Below, in pieces: positions 38,860-47,375 of a stretch of 64,000 nt of DNA. Made by a program: the position numbers and the translations under genes. The stretch is from Caballeronia choica. GTDB lineage: Bacteria; Pseudomonadota; Gammaproteobacteria; Burkholderiales; Burkholderiaceae. How positions within the stretch are numbered: position 1 is the stretch's first letter; every line of letters starts with the position of its first letter. The DNA is taken from the NCBI RefSeq assembly GCF_001544535.1, contig NZ_FCON02000018.1, forward strand, positions 1 through 64,000, given 5' to 3'. Below the pieces are notes generated by a model. The model was given only the letters and a program-made list of their open reading frames with translations, searched no databases and was not told where the DNA came from.

Positions 38860-40095
38860 TCAGGTCGCCTCGGCGCGTTCCTTCACGCTGAAGCCGGCAA
38901 GTGCGGCAAGCTTCGACGACGCCGTGCCGGACGTGTGCGCGCACTCAGGGCACGACAGGTCATACTCATCCTCGCGTTGCGACAGTTCGGGCTCGCCCGA
39001 TTCGCAAACGGGGCAACGCATCGGAACGTGGACGTGCGCGTCGACCTGTGTTGCGAGCGCAGCGAGTTCGTCGGCTGACAGGCGGCCTTGCGTGGCAAGC
39101 GCACAAAACACGCGGCCGACCTCGTCGCTCATGGCGCCCCGCGATTGCAGCGAATCGCGCTCTCGCGCCAGCGCATCGATTTCGTCGGATTGCCTGCGCA
39201 CTTGCACTTCCAGCCGATCGGCGCGCGTTTTCGACGCGCTAAGTTGCTGAATGAACTCGAATTCCTTCTGCCCGGCATCGCGCACACTCGCCTGATATGT
39301 CGCCGACATCGTGCGCAGGGAATCGAGTTCGACCAGCATCGGCTTGACGCGACGCTCGGCCTCGCGGACCGCATCCTTGATCTGACCAGCATAGTGCTCG
39401 GTGTTCTGGCGCAATTCACCTTGCAACTCGTCGAGCCGGTCCCGCAGATCGGCGTTCGTCGTCTGCTCGTGTTCGAGACGCTTCGACAATGCGTCGTTTT
39501 CACGCTCGAGACGGTTGATCAAGGCCTGCAACCCGCCATGCGCGTCCGATTCCCGTCCACGCAGCGCCGACAATTCAGCCTCGAGCGCCGCCGCACGGGC
39601 CGACGCGGCGTCGGCGCGCGCCTCGCTGCGCTGAAAAGCCTCTTCGATCGCGGTGTGCCGCACAGCCGCGTCACGCAACCGGCTCTCGGATGCGTCGATC
39701 GCGGCCTGCATCTCCGCTCTCTCGGCGTCGAGCGAAACGCGGGCGCCAAGCTGCGCCTCGGCAAAGAGCTGTCCGAGTAACTCGCCCGCGCGTTCCTGCA
39801 GCGCGTCCGGGATGGCGCCTTCGGCGATTCGAACTCGTGATGTCGCTCGAATGCGTGTCCAGAACGCTTCGATATCCTTCGGGATGTCGCTCGCGCTTCC
39901 GGTCTGGGTGAATTCACGGACGGCGGCGATCGACGGTCTGATGCCGAAATCAAAAAACAGTCGCTTGCACGCGTGCTGCGAGAGTTCCTGGCGCCGTGCG
40001 CCGTTTGCACGCATGTTTTCGATTTCGCGGCGCAGTTCTTCGCGGGCGTTGTCGTTCATTTGGGATGCTGTCGGGGCGTTAAATGGAGCGATCAT
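38860..40095 (-). CDS. KfrA-like coiled-coil DNA-binding protein with C-terminal zinc ribbon
   Basis: A 411-residue protein with three parts: an N-terminal KfrA_N-like DNA-binding domain (GIRPSIAAVREFTQTGSASD, about 50-70, then DIEAFW), a long coiled coil (about 110-330) and a C-terminal zinc ribbon with CPVC and CPEC pairs (about 364-395). KfrA proteins of plasmids bind DNA as elongated filaments and aid stability. The added ribbon is unusual as far as I know. It is divergent from rep with the iteron region between. No good ribosome site is seen; ATG 40059 is an alternative start. Confidence 0.8.
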   Translation of the reverse strand: MIAPFNAPTASQMNDNAREELRREIENMRANGARRQELSQHACKRLFFDFGIRPSIAAVREFTQTGSASDIPKDIEAFWTRIRATSRVRIAEGAIPDALQERAGELLGQLFAEAQLGARVSLDAERAEMQAAIDASESRLRDAAVRHTAIEEAFQRSEARADAASARAAALEAELSALRGRESDAHGGLQALINRLERENDALSKRLEHEQTTNADLRDRLDELQGELRQNTEHYAGQIKDAVREAERRVKPMLVELDSLRTMSATYQASVRDAGQKEFEFIQQLSASKTRADRLEVQVRRQSDEIDALARERDSLQSRGAMSDEVGRVFCALATQGRLSADELAALATQVDAHVHVPMRCPVCESGEPELSQREDEYDLSCPECAHTSGTASSKLAALAGFSVKERAEAT

Positions 40096-40425
40096 GACGA
40101 TTTACGTAGTGAACACGACGATTTCGACTTCGCGCTTGTGCAAGGGATTGCTAATCGTTGTTTGTCGATGCTCGGGGCTCGTGCAGCGCAGTCTACGCGG
40201 ACGTTTCGTGAAACACAATCAAGTTTAACTCCTAACCCGATGATTATATTTAACTTTCGACTGACCGGCAGAAACTGACCGATGTTTCACGCGTTGGCTT
40301 AGTGAACTCTTTTTCGGCGACTCTATACAGCAGGTTGAGAGTATTAGAAGTAAACACCCTTGAACCTAGTTAAAAACGTTAACGCCAACGCAAAGGCTTA
40401 CTGGCTGGGCCTTTGCGGCCAGCAA

Positions 40426-41670
40426 GGTGAATCTTTTCGGGAGGCATGGTGAGACCATGCGGGATGATCCGGTGACGGTGTTCAGGGATACATGTGAGGA
40501 TATGCGGGACACATCGTGAGCGGGTTCGGGAGACGCGCCAATTAAATAGGTGAGGTTTCACGGGACGCCGTCGGCGCGTGCGCGGTGCGTGTACAGCGGT
40601 TGGAAGAAAACCGCTGTACAGGACCGGTGAGGATCCTCGGGAAGACAAAAATGGTCCTAGAATAAGAGTTTGATAGGTATTTATTACCGATTGGTGAGGC
40701 TTTACGGGTGTCCAGCACCTATCAAGGTGAGGATATTCGGGGAGTCGACCGCAGTTTGCCGCGATTTATCGAGGCTGCGGTTGGTAAAGGTGAGGAGATT
40801 CGGGAGCTCCCCGGGTTCTGGAAGCCGATGGCGCCGCCGTTTCTTGTACAGGTGGCCGCAAAATGTATCGGTGAACATCATTTTCCTCCCTAAGGTGAGT
40901 CAATTCGGGAGCCCGACACAGCATTTCGCTCGATCTTCAAAGGTGAGCGTTTTCGGGATATCCCAGACGCCGATTCTCTAGGGTCTGCATGGCATAGAGT
41001 GAGCAGAGTGGTCGCTTAATCAATTAATGTATATTAATCAAGCATCTAGGACGAGAACAAGATCGGTCGCTGATCGAACGGTGAGAACATTCGGGAGCCG
41101 CCGCATCGAACAGTTGCCTCCCGCGATCACCAATTCAATCCTTTAAGTGAGAATATTCGGGAGGCAGCATCGGGAGATTTCGCAAGAAGATCAGGACCTA
41201 ACCATCGGAAACATAGAGATATTTTGAATAGCCGTTTGAAACGGTGAGTCTTTTCGGGAGCCCTGATAGACCGCCCCCGGAGCCGCGTCCGATGTCGGCG
41301 CTGCCATTAGGTGAGCTTTTTCGGGAATGTCGTCCCGCTCAACGCGATCATCTCTGTGGGGTCCCCCGGAAGGCTGCGCGCGTAAAGGTGAGGTTTTTCG
41401 GGACCGGAAATCGGCTGAGGCGAGGAAGACGCCGATCTAAGGTGCATTTAGGCGGTAACGGACCGTACGAAATGACGGTTCCGGCCTCGACGCGCTATGC
41501 GAACGATTCGCCACGACCGCGCAAAAACACCAAAAAAATTTTCAGGTGAGCATTTTCGGGATACCTGCGAGACCCAGCGGGGAATCCCTCAATCGGTCGC
41601 AGTCCGTTTACCCGCGTGGCGCTTGAGCATATGACAAACACCGCAAAGGTGAGTGGTGAGTCTTTTCGGG
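40426..41670 (+). repeat. About twenty 17-bp iterons, consensus GGTGAGNNNNTTCGGGA
   Basis: Copies in the same orientation start at 40426, 40448, 40471, 40493, 40515, 40549, 40626, 40693, 40726, 40789, 40894, 40942, 41080, 41146, 41243, 41310, 41387, 41544 and 41654. The left ones (40426-40565) are closely packed and diverged; the right ones match the form GGTGAGNNTTTTCGGGA best. Such iterons are bound by Rep_3 initiators, and the rep gene starts 120 bp after the last copy. The 40096-41790 region contains no gene that I can support. Confidence 0.9.
40590..40620. repeat. 12-bp stem inverted repeat in the origin region
   Basis: TGTACAGCGGTT (40590-40601) and AACCGCTGTACA (40609-40620) are perfect inverse copies around a 7-base loop. 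It has no U-tract, so it is more likely a protein site or extruding structure than a terminator. Confidence 0.7.
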
Positions 41671-41704
41671 AGCGCACCACAGTGAGTCAGACGCCTAAGC
41701 TGAG

Positions 41705-41753
41705 CTTCACCGCAGCATGGTGAGGTCGACCCTCTAGACGGGCTTCACCGCAG
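41705..41753. promoter_or_regulatory. Candidate Rep autoregulatory operator
   Basis: CTTCACC (41705-41711) and GGTGAGG (41719-41725) form an inverted repeat of the iteron head, and CTTCACCGCAG is repeated directly at 41705 and 41743. Inverted partial iterons before the initiator gene are the usual operator of Rep_3 proteins. The rep start is 38 bp further on. Confidence 0.6.
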
Positions 41754-41790
41754 TCAGTATCCTCTTTGCAAAATCCTTCCGGCCGGACGC

Positions 41791-43143
41791 ATGGCAACCA
41801 AGCGCGCTAAGAAAACCGATGTAGTGAGCCCAAGTTCGGCGGAGTTGCGCAAGGCCGTGGAGGCCATCGCGATTCAGCCGAAAAGCGGCAAGATCACGTT
41901 GCTGACACGCAAGTTGTTCAACGTGTTGCTGGCGGTTGCCCAACAGGCCGATGAGTCGGGAGACACGTATCGTGCGCTATTGTCGGACATCGTCGCGAAC
42001 TCGGCCTTCGATTCGAACGACACCGCGCTCGTCAAGGAGCATCTGCGGCGCATGGTGTCGGTGCAGGTCGAATGGAGCACGGGCACTTCAAGTCAGAAGC
42101 CGGGCCGCAAGTGGGGCATTTCAACGCTGATCGCCGATGCGGAAATTCTGGAAGACCCCGCGACGCGACGCGTCTGGGTCGAGTTTTCGTTTGCGCCGAA
42201 GATCAAGAAAAAGCTCCTCGACCCGGTGCAATATGCGCGTCTGAGTCTGCAATTCCAGAGCCAATTGCGCAGCAGCGCTGGACTTGCGCTCTACGAGATC
42301 TGTGTTCGATATCTGACGAATCCAAGTCACCTGACGATGCGCGAAACCTGGGAGTGGTGGCGTCCGATCCTCTCGGGTACGCCTGATACAGAGGCCGGCG
42401 ACGAGGCAAAGCGCGAATACAAATACTTCAAGCGCGATTATTTGCGTCCGGCGATCGCCGAGGTGAATGCGGTAACGAATATTTTTGTCGAATTGATCGA
42501 GCATCGTGAAGGGCGGCGTGTCGCGGAGATCCAGTTCCGGGTCACGGAGCGAAAACAACCGATGCTCGCGCTCGACGAACACCCGAACGTGTTCGATAGT
42601 ACGCTCGTCGATCGCATGGTGAAGATCGGCATCGCGTTGAAAGATGCGCAAACGCTTTATGCGGACAGCGAGGAAAATCGAATCCGCGCTGCGCTCCAGA
42701 TGACCGAGCAGCGCATGCGAAGCACATCGCTGCCGCCCGTGCGCAGCGCGGCCGCTTTGTTCAAGGACGCCCTGAAAAAGGGTTACGCCCCGCCCGTCGA
42801 AGTGCTGCCGCCGGCGGCGCCAGTCGCTTCGCGCAACAATGGCGCGCCAGCTGACGACCCGAAAACCCGGCTCCTCGGTGAGTTTTCGGCTCACCGCCGA
42901 AAGGAAGCCCGCGCGCTCTATGACGAGCAAGGTGAGCAGGAACGGGAGCTCGCGCGTCAGACTTTCGAAGAGGACGTGCTACCGGAACTCGGGACACATA
43001 TGCGCGACGACTGGCGCAAGCGCGGGCTGGAGTCCAAGCTGGTCGAAACTTCGTTCTTCGACTGGTTAGCGCGCAAGACGTGGGGTGAACCTACCGATGG
43101 CGATCTGCTCGCCTTCACGCTGAATCAAACACGCGCCGCCTGA
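41791..43143 (+). CDS. Rep_3-type replication initiator protein
   Basis: A 450-residue initiator. The N-terminal part has the initiator-replication winged-helix pattern (GKITLLTRKLFNVLLAVAQQ, about 31-50; FQSQLRSSAGLALYEICVRYL) and a second winged domain (YKYFKRDYLRPAIAEVN, VTERKQPML). The C-terminal 150 residues are an additional conserved-looking helical part (DVLPELGTHMRDDWRKRGLE). It should bind the iterons upstream and open the origin. The gene converges with parB, with 27 bp between them. Confidence 0.9.
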   Translation: MATKRAKKTDVVSPSSAELRKAVEAIAIQPKSGKITLLTRKLFNVLLAVAQQADESGDTYRALLSDIVANSAFDSNDTALVKEHLRRMVSVQVEWSTGTSSQKPGRKWGISTLIADAEILEDPATRRVWVEFSFAPKIKKKLLDPVQYARLSLQFQSQLRSSAGLALYEICVRYLTNPSHLTMRETWEWWRPILSGTPDTEAGDEAKREYKYFKRDYLRPAIAEVNAVTNIFVELIEHREGRRVAEIQFRVTERKQPMLALDEHPNVFDSTLVDRMVKIGIALKDAQTLYADSEENRIRAALQMTEQRMRSTSLPPVRSAAALFKDALKKGYAPPVEVLPPAAPVASRNNGAPADDPKTRLLGEFSAHRRKEARALYDEQGEQERELARQTFEEDVLPELGTHMRDDWRKRGLESKLVETSFFDWLARKTWGEPTDGDLLAFTLNQTRAA

Positions 43144-43170
43144 TTGGCGGGCGCGCTGATTCGGAACGGT

Positions 43171-44235
43171 TCATCCTTTTGCTGCACCGGGTCCCAGCAT
43201 TTCCTCGATCTGACGAAGTAATTCGTCCCGCTTTTCCTTCGACAGACCACGCAGACGCAATTCGAGTCGGTCGTCGCCATAGGTTTTCAAATCGCCGACG
43301 GCCACGCCCTCGAGTTTGATTTCGAGTCGCTGCGCGTATCGTTGGCGTCCGGCCACCTTCGACGATTCCTGCGTATTGGCGCGTCCCTTGACGATGTCCG
43401 CGACCTGCCGCGTGCTCAGATCGTCCGATACGATTTTGTTGATGAGTCGCAGCGTGGCATCGGTGCCGCGGGCGGTTTGGTAGCGCGTCACTTGGTAAGC
43501 CATGTTCGAGCCGAAGCGATCGGACCGCGCGACCATTTCATGCATGACGTTCTCGGGCAGCTTCGCGATCGACATTGCCACTGCGATGGTCGATTCGTCG
43601 AGGCCGAGATGATCGGCGAGTTCGCGCTGGCTCTGGAAATGTTTCTCGTCGAGAAAGCGCTTCCACACGACAGCATTGTCGAACACAGTCTGCGAGTCAC
43701 GCTGCACATTCAGGTCGTAGCCGAGCTTGTAGCTTTGAATTCCAATCGGAAGGTCGACGACCACGGCCTTCACCGTCTCCTTGTTCGCCTCCTTCAACGC
43801 CCGCACGCGCCGCCCACCGTCGCTCACATAGAACGTCCCGTCGTTTTCGTAGTCGGGGATGACGTGGATTGCTTGCTGCTGGCCCTGCTTCGCCAGGTTC
43901 ACGGCCAACTCGGCAATTGATGCCTTCAGGTAGAAATGGCGCGGGTTGAACGGGCTTGGCTTGATGGCCTTCAACGGCAGTTCGATGATTTGCCCTGCCA
44001 CATAACGGTTTGCCCGGCGCCACGCTTTGTAGAGGTCGGATTCCGTGCTGGATTGCGACTCCTGCGGGTCGTCAGAAGTGAATGCGCTTGAGCGGCCGTT
44101 CGCAGCGGGCTGCTTGGCGTGGTCGTTGCTGACGATTCCGTCGATTGCATTTAGCCGATCAAGCGCCGTTCTTTTCTCGCTGCTCGTGGTATCGGGGCGG
44201 GCCTTAAAGCCTTTGGCGAACTGAGACGGTTTCAT
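43171..44235 (-). CDS. parB: ParB/RepB-family partition protein
   Basis: A 354-residue partition protein that binds parS and cooperates with ParA. Residues 85-165 are the ParB N-terminal domain (KPSPFNPRHFYL; GGRRVRALKEA in the place of the usual GERRxRA), followed by a helix-turn-helix (SQRELADHLGLDESTIAVAMSI, about 202-223) and a C-terminal dimerisation part. It lies downstream of parA on the same strand, and a perfect parS-like palindrome fills the gap between them (44244-44259). Confidence 0.95.
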   Translation of the reverse strand: MKPSQFAKGFKARPDTTSSEKRTALDRLNAIDGIVSNDHAKQPAANGRSSAFTSDDPQESQSSTESDLYKAWRRANRYVAGQIIELPLKAIKPSPFNPRHFYLKASIAELAVNLAKQGQQQAIHVIPDYENDGTFYVSDGGRRVRALKEANKETVKAVVVDLPIGIQSYKLGYDLNVQRDSQTVFDNAVVWKRFLDEKHFQSQRELADHLGLDESTIAVAMSIAKLPENVMHEMVARSDRFGSNMAYQVTRYQTARGTDATLRLINKIVSDDLSTRQVADIVKGRANTQESSKVAGRQRYAQRLEIKLEGVAVGDLKTYGDDRLELRLRGLSKEKRDELLRQIEEMLGPGAAKG

Positions 44236-44243
44236 TCAAGGTC

Positions 44244-44259
44244 CTTTATGCGCATAAAG
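44244..44259. other. parS-like palindrome, copy 3 (perfect), between parA and parB
   Basis: CTTTATGCGCATAAAG, a perfect 16-bp palindrome, directly follows the parA stop and is 8 bp before the parB start. Its place makes it the best candidate for the partition site of this replicon. Confidence 0.85.
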
Positions 44260-44922
44260 TCAGGGGAGCATGGCCAGAATTTCGTCTGCACACGCGCGAA
44301 TCTCGATTGCCGCGAGCCGGGCGCCGCGGTCGCTCATCTGCAGGACAGTCTGTCCGAGCGCCATTGCTTGCTTGTAGCACTCTCGAGTAGGAATCTGTGT
44401 TTTCAGAAGCGGAAATCCCAACTCTTCGAGAGCAACCTTCAACTCTCGAGTCAGCATGCGCTTTTCCTCGGTCTTGTTCAGCAGGAAAACCGCGCGCAGA
44501 TCCTCATTCATCGTTTGCGCTTGTTGGATCAGCTTGACCAGACCGACACTCGACCAGTAATCAGCCGGAGACGACGAAGTCGGAATGACGGCGATCGTTG
44601 CAGCGAGGAGGACGACACCCGAGACCTTCTCGGTGATCGACGGCGGGCAGTCCACGACGATGATGTCGTAGTCGGCCACAAACTTCTTGATTTCCCGATG
44701 AATCTGCCCACCTGCCTCGGAGAGATTGACGACAGGAAACGGAATGCCTCCTGTGCTTTCCGAACTCGCACTCGTCCAATGAATCAGCGTGTTCTGACCG
44801 TCTGCATCCACTACGAGCACTCGCTTCTTCTTCTCGTGAAAGGCTGCGCCAAGGTGCATCGCTATCGTGCTTTTTCCGACCCCGCCCTTCTGCTGCGTGA
44901 TCGCTATGATTTCTGCTGCCAC
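44260..44922 (-). CDS. parA: ParA-family partition ATPase
   Basis: A 220-residue Walker-type ATPase of the small ParA class (no N-terminal helix-turn-helix). The deviant Walker A is KGGVGKST (12-19), Walker A' is VVDADGQN, and Walker B is IIVVDCPPS. It moves ParB-parS complexes along the nucleoid. The start is GTG at 44922 with GGGAG upstream. It is the first gene of parA-parB and faces away from the fimbrial genes. Confidence 0.95.
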   Translation of the reverse strand: MAAEIIAITQQKGGVGKSTIAMHLGAAFHEKKKRVLVVDADGQNTLIHWTSASSESTGGIPFPVVNLSEAGGQIHREIKKFVADYDIIVVDCPPSITEKVSGVVLLAATIAVIPTSSSPADYWSSVGLVKLIQQAQTMNEDLRAVFLLNKTEEKRMLTRELKVALEELGFPLLKTQIPTRECYKQAMALGQTVLQMSDRGARLAAIEIRACADEILAMLP

Positions 44923-45026
44923 GTGATCGACTCCCTAATTTTTAAGGCTGCGGAATTTTACATCGACGATTAGCAAATTTTAGTCGTGAGATAAAAAATA
45001 CGATTGACTTAGGCCATTTGGGCTAG

Positions 45027-45042
45027 GTTTATGCGCATAAAG
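45027..45042. other. parS-like palindrome, copy 4
   Basis: GTTTATGCGCATAAAG, 104 bp upstream of the parA start. Only the outermost base pair breaks the palindrome. Confidence 0.8.
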
Positions 45043-45198
45043 TAGTTGTGCGCCGGCAACAACCAAGCAGTCAGCAGGAAGCAGACGGTCGATTTGTCAC
45101 TTTGCTGTGATCGTCCGGGCCGAGCACATTCGGTCCGAACTCGTTTGGAATGCGATAAGCGTCCAGAGCGCATGTTTGCGACGATCTCAATCGACGCG

Positions 45199-45214
45199 CT
45201 TTATGCGCATAAAG
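45199..45214. other. parS-like palindrome, copy 5 (perfect)
   Basis: CTTTATGCGCATAAAG, identical to copy 3, in the parA-fimbria gap. The rest of the 44923-45817 gap contains only this site, copy 4 and an inverted iteron; I see no gene there. Confidence 0.85.
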
Positions 45215-45536
45215 TTTGATCTTTCGAGGCGCGCGCGTACGCCAGTCAAATGAAACTTGGCCTAATCGGCTCGCTCGCGGAATGGCGACATCAACGGCGG
45301 TAAAGCCGATTTCACGTCAACGATTTCACTGCGCGAGACCAAAGCCATTGAGATCGCGCCTGCAACAGCAAAGGTCTTCGACTGTCACGGCCAGTTCACC
45401 ATCGATCATCGAATTGCCGAAAACCATTCGTGTTGCGACCCCGCCCACGGTCTTTGCCGTTTCACCGTCGTCGACCAACCCTTGGGCCTGGGAATCGCAC
45501 GACTAGCGCGTCTGAAAAGTCCGCTTCGCTGGTCAA

Positions 45537-45553
45537 TCCCGAAAAGGCTCACC
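45537..45553 (-). repeat. Isolated inverted iteron right of the rep/par block
   Basis: On the minus strand GGTGAGCCTTTTCGGGA, a full match to the consensus. With the inverted copy at 38825-38841 it brackets the rep/par block, both being opposite to the main array. Confidence 0.8.
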
Positions 45554-45817
45554 TTGATTCCGAGCTTGCGATTTGCCAAGCCACCATCGAACGATCCGCC
45601 GCCACCTGTTTCATTTGCTTACATTCGGACTCGTCCTAGGGTATTCCCGTATTTTGAGACGTAATATTCAGATCAACGCAGACGAGTACCCGCTTGCTCT
45701 TTCGGTGATTCAGACGATGGAAAAAGTACACGACTGCGCCGCGGCTTCTCCGAAGGATGTTGCAGGACGCCGCACCCCAGTGCTTATCACTTCGCTGTTC
45801 ATTTTTTTGGAATTACC

Positions 45818-46387
45818 ATGAAATCCTTCATTTCGACCCTGTCCAGCATCGCCGCACTCGGCGCAATCGCAGTTGCTTCGACGGGCGCACAAGCTGCCGA
45901 CGGCACGATCACTTTCACGGGTGCAGTGTCGGACACGACGTGCTCGATCAACACGGTCGCCTCCGGCGCTGCCGACAAGGCTGTGACCCTGCCGACGGTT
46001 TCGACCCGCACGCTCGGCGCGAATGGCGCCACCGCCGGTACCTCGGCGGCAACCGATCTGACGTTCGCCCTGACGGGTTGCAGCGCCGGTGCAACGAAGG
46101 CCGTCGCGCATTTCGAGAATGGCCCGACCATTGACCAAACCACCGGTAACCTCAAGAACCAGTCGGTGGATGCGGGTGCGGCCACCAATGTCCAGGTTCG
46201 TCTGTTGAACGCGTCGCTTCAGCCAATCAACGTCGTGACCAACGCGAACAACGATTTGGCCGGCAACGGCGCGGCAATCGTCACCAACGCAGCAAACCTG
46301 AAGTATTTCGCCCAGTACTTCGCGACGGGCGCAGCAACGGCTGGTCCGGTCAGCACGTCGGTTCAATACACGATGCAGTACCAGTAA
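45818..46387 (+). CDS. Chaperone-usher fimbrial major subunit (type 1 fimbrin)
   Basis: A 189-residue secreted pilin. Sec signal peptide (IAALGAIAVASTGAQA, cleaved near 26), then the FimA-type domain: GTITFTGAVSDTTCSI, a second Cys in FALTGCSAG forming the usual disulfide, and the C-terminal beta-zipper segment SVQYTMQYQ. It is secreted through the periplasmic chaperone and usher encoded next to it and polymerises on the cell surface. A GGAA motif precedes the start. First gene of a three-gene fimbrial locus. Confidence 0.93.
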   Translation: MKSFISTLSSIAALGAIAVASTGAQAADGTITFTGAVSDTTCSINTVASGAADKAVTLPTVSTRTLGANGATAGTSAATDLTFALTGCSAGATKAVAHFENGPTIDQTTGNLKNQSVDAGAATNVQVRLLNASLQPINVVTNANNDLAGNGAAIVTNAANLKYFAQYFATGAATAGPVSTSVQYTMQYQ

Positions 46388-46467
46388 GCAGTACCAACAG
46401 GCGTCCGCGTGTGCAGACGCCTGTTTCTTCGACCAAATTTAGAGACAGCTTTTCACGGAGATACATG

Positions 46468-47211
46468 ATGAAGTCGCTTACCCGAATTGCATGCGCTTTG
46501 GGCCTTGCCGCTCTGCTGGCCGCAGGCAGCGCAGCCGCGAGCGTCACTGTGGGCGGAACGCGCGTGGTGTATCCCCTTGAGAATCGTGAAGTGACGGTCA
46601 AGCTTGATAACGACCGGCCCGATCCATCGCTCGTTCAGGTGTGGATCGACAAAGGCAATGCCGACGCTAAGCCCGACGAATCGAGCGCGCCTTTCGTGTT
46701 GACGCCGCCGATCTTTCGCATGGACGGCCACAAGTCGCAGACGCTGCGCATGATGTACACGGGCGACGCGCTGCCTCAGGATCGCGAGTCTGTTTTCTGG
46801 CTCAACGTGCTCGACGTGCCGCCCAAAGCGAAGGCGGCTCAGGACGTCAACACGCTGCAATTCGCATTTCGCACGCGCATCAAGGTATTCGCGCGTCCGA
46901 AGGGTCTGCCGGGAACGCCTGAGAAAGCGGCTGAAGAGTTGACATGGAAGATCGTTCCGTCCGCTGACAAGAATGGGTATGCCGTAAGCGCGACGAACCC
47001 TTCGGCCTACCACGTCTCGTTCAGTGAGATCGACGTAGTGAGCGGCAATCAGACCTATAAGAACGAGATTGGCGGCATGGTCGAGCCGAAAGGCACGACG
47101 GTGTTCCCGATCAAGAACCTCAATGCGATTCCCTCGGGCGCTCGCGTGAAATACATCGCCATCAGCGATTTCGGCGGCGCCATGCCGAACGAAGCACCGC
47201 TCGGCGAATAG
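46468..47211 (+). CDS. Fimbrial periplasmic chaperone (PapD family)
   Basis: A 247-residue PapD-like chaperone. Signal peptide (ALGLAALLAAGSAAA), then two immunoglobulin-like domains with the family signatures TRVVYPLENREVTVKLDN, RMDGHKSQTLRMMYTG and ESVFWLNVLDVPPKA, which hold the subunit-binding residues. It keeps pilin subunits soluble and hands them to the usher. Two adjacent ATG codons (46465, 46468) exist; the second is at better spacing from GGAGAT. Confidence 0.93.
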   Translation: MKSLTRIACALGLAALLAAGSAAASVTVGGTRVVYPLENREVTVKLDNDRPDPSLVQVWIDKGNADAKPDESSAPFVLTPPIFRMDGHKSQTLRMMYTGDALPQDRESVFWLNVLDVPPKAKAAQDVNTLQFAFRTRIKVFARPKGLPGTPEKAAEELTWKIVPSADKNGYAVSATNPSAYHVSFSEIDVVSGNQTYKNEIGGMVEPKGTTVFPIKNLNAIPSGARVKYIAISDFGGAMPNEAPLGE

Positions 47212-47375
47212 CCCGACACCGTCGTCGCCTCGCTGGCGGCGACGCAGTACGCGCCCGACCCGCGTCGCGGCGCACATCGATTTTCCCTTGCGCGCTCCAG
47301 TCTCGGACTGCCTCCCAGGCAGCCCGCCGGGAAAACTCGCGCCTGAATCACGATCGAATTACCCAGGTTTGAATC

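Larger units (their letters stand above)
40426..41790. other. Probable replication origin of a chromid or megaplasmid
   Basis: The gene-free segment between kfrA-like and rep genes holds the iterons, an AT-rich stretch at about 41016-41045 (TTAATCAATTAATGTATATT), a second at 41521-41542, a strong hairpin at 40590-40620 and inverted iteron-head repeats next to rep. The AT-rich part amid the iterons is the best candidate for strand opening. I saw no clear DnaA box (TTATNCACA type), which is worth a computational check. Confidence 0.8.

Noticed and set aside
40203-40214. GTTTCGTGAAAC, similar to the canonical chromosomal parS
   Set aside because: The central bases of GTTTCACGTGAAAC are missing and it is not a palindrome, so it is unlikely to be bound; the TTTATGCGCATAAA sites fit the local ParB better.
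40426-41670. Iterons considered as CRISPR or as attachment sites
   Set aside because: Spacing is irregular, repeats are 17 bp and degenerate, and the adjacent gene is a replication initiator.
42877-42891. GGTGAGTTTTCGG inside the rep gene, resembling an iteron
   Set aside because: Two bases shorter than the iteron and lacking the GGGA end; the match is likely chance.
45216-45664. Short open frames in the gap between parA and the fimbrial genes, including a continuous reading GDINGGKADFTSTISLRE
   Set aside because: No start with ribosome site, no recognisable domain; could be gene debris but not supportable.
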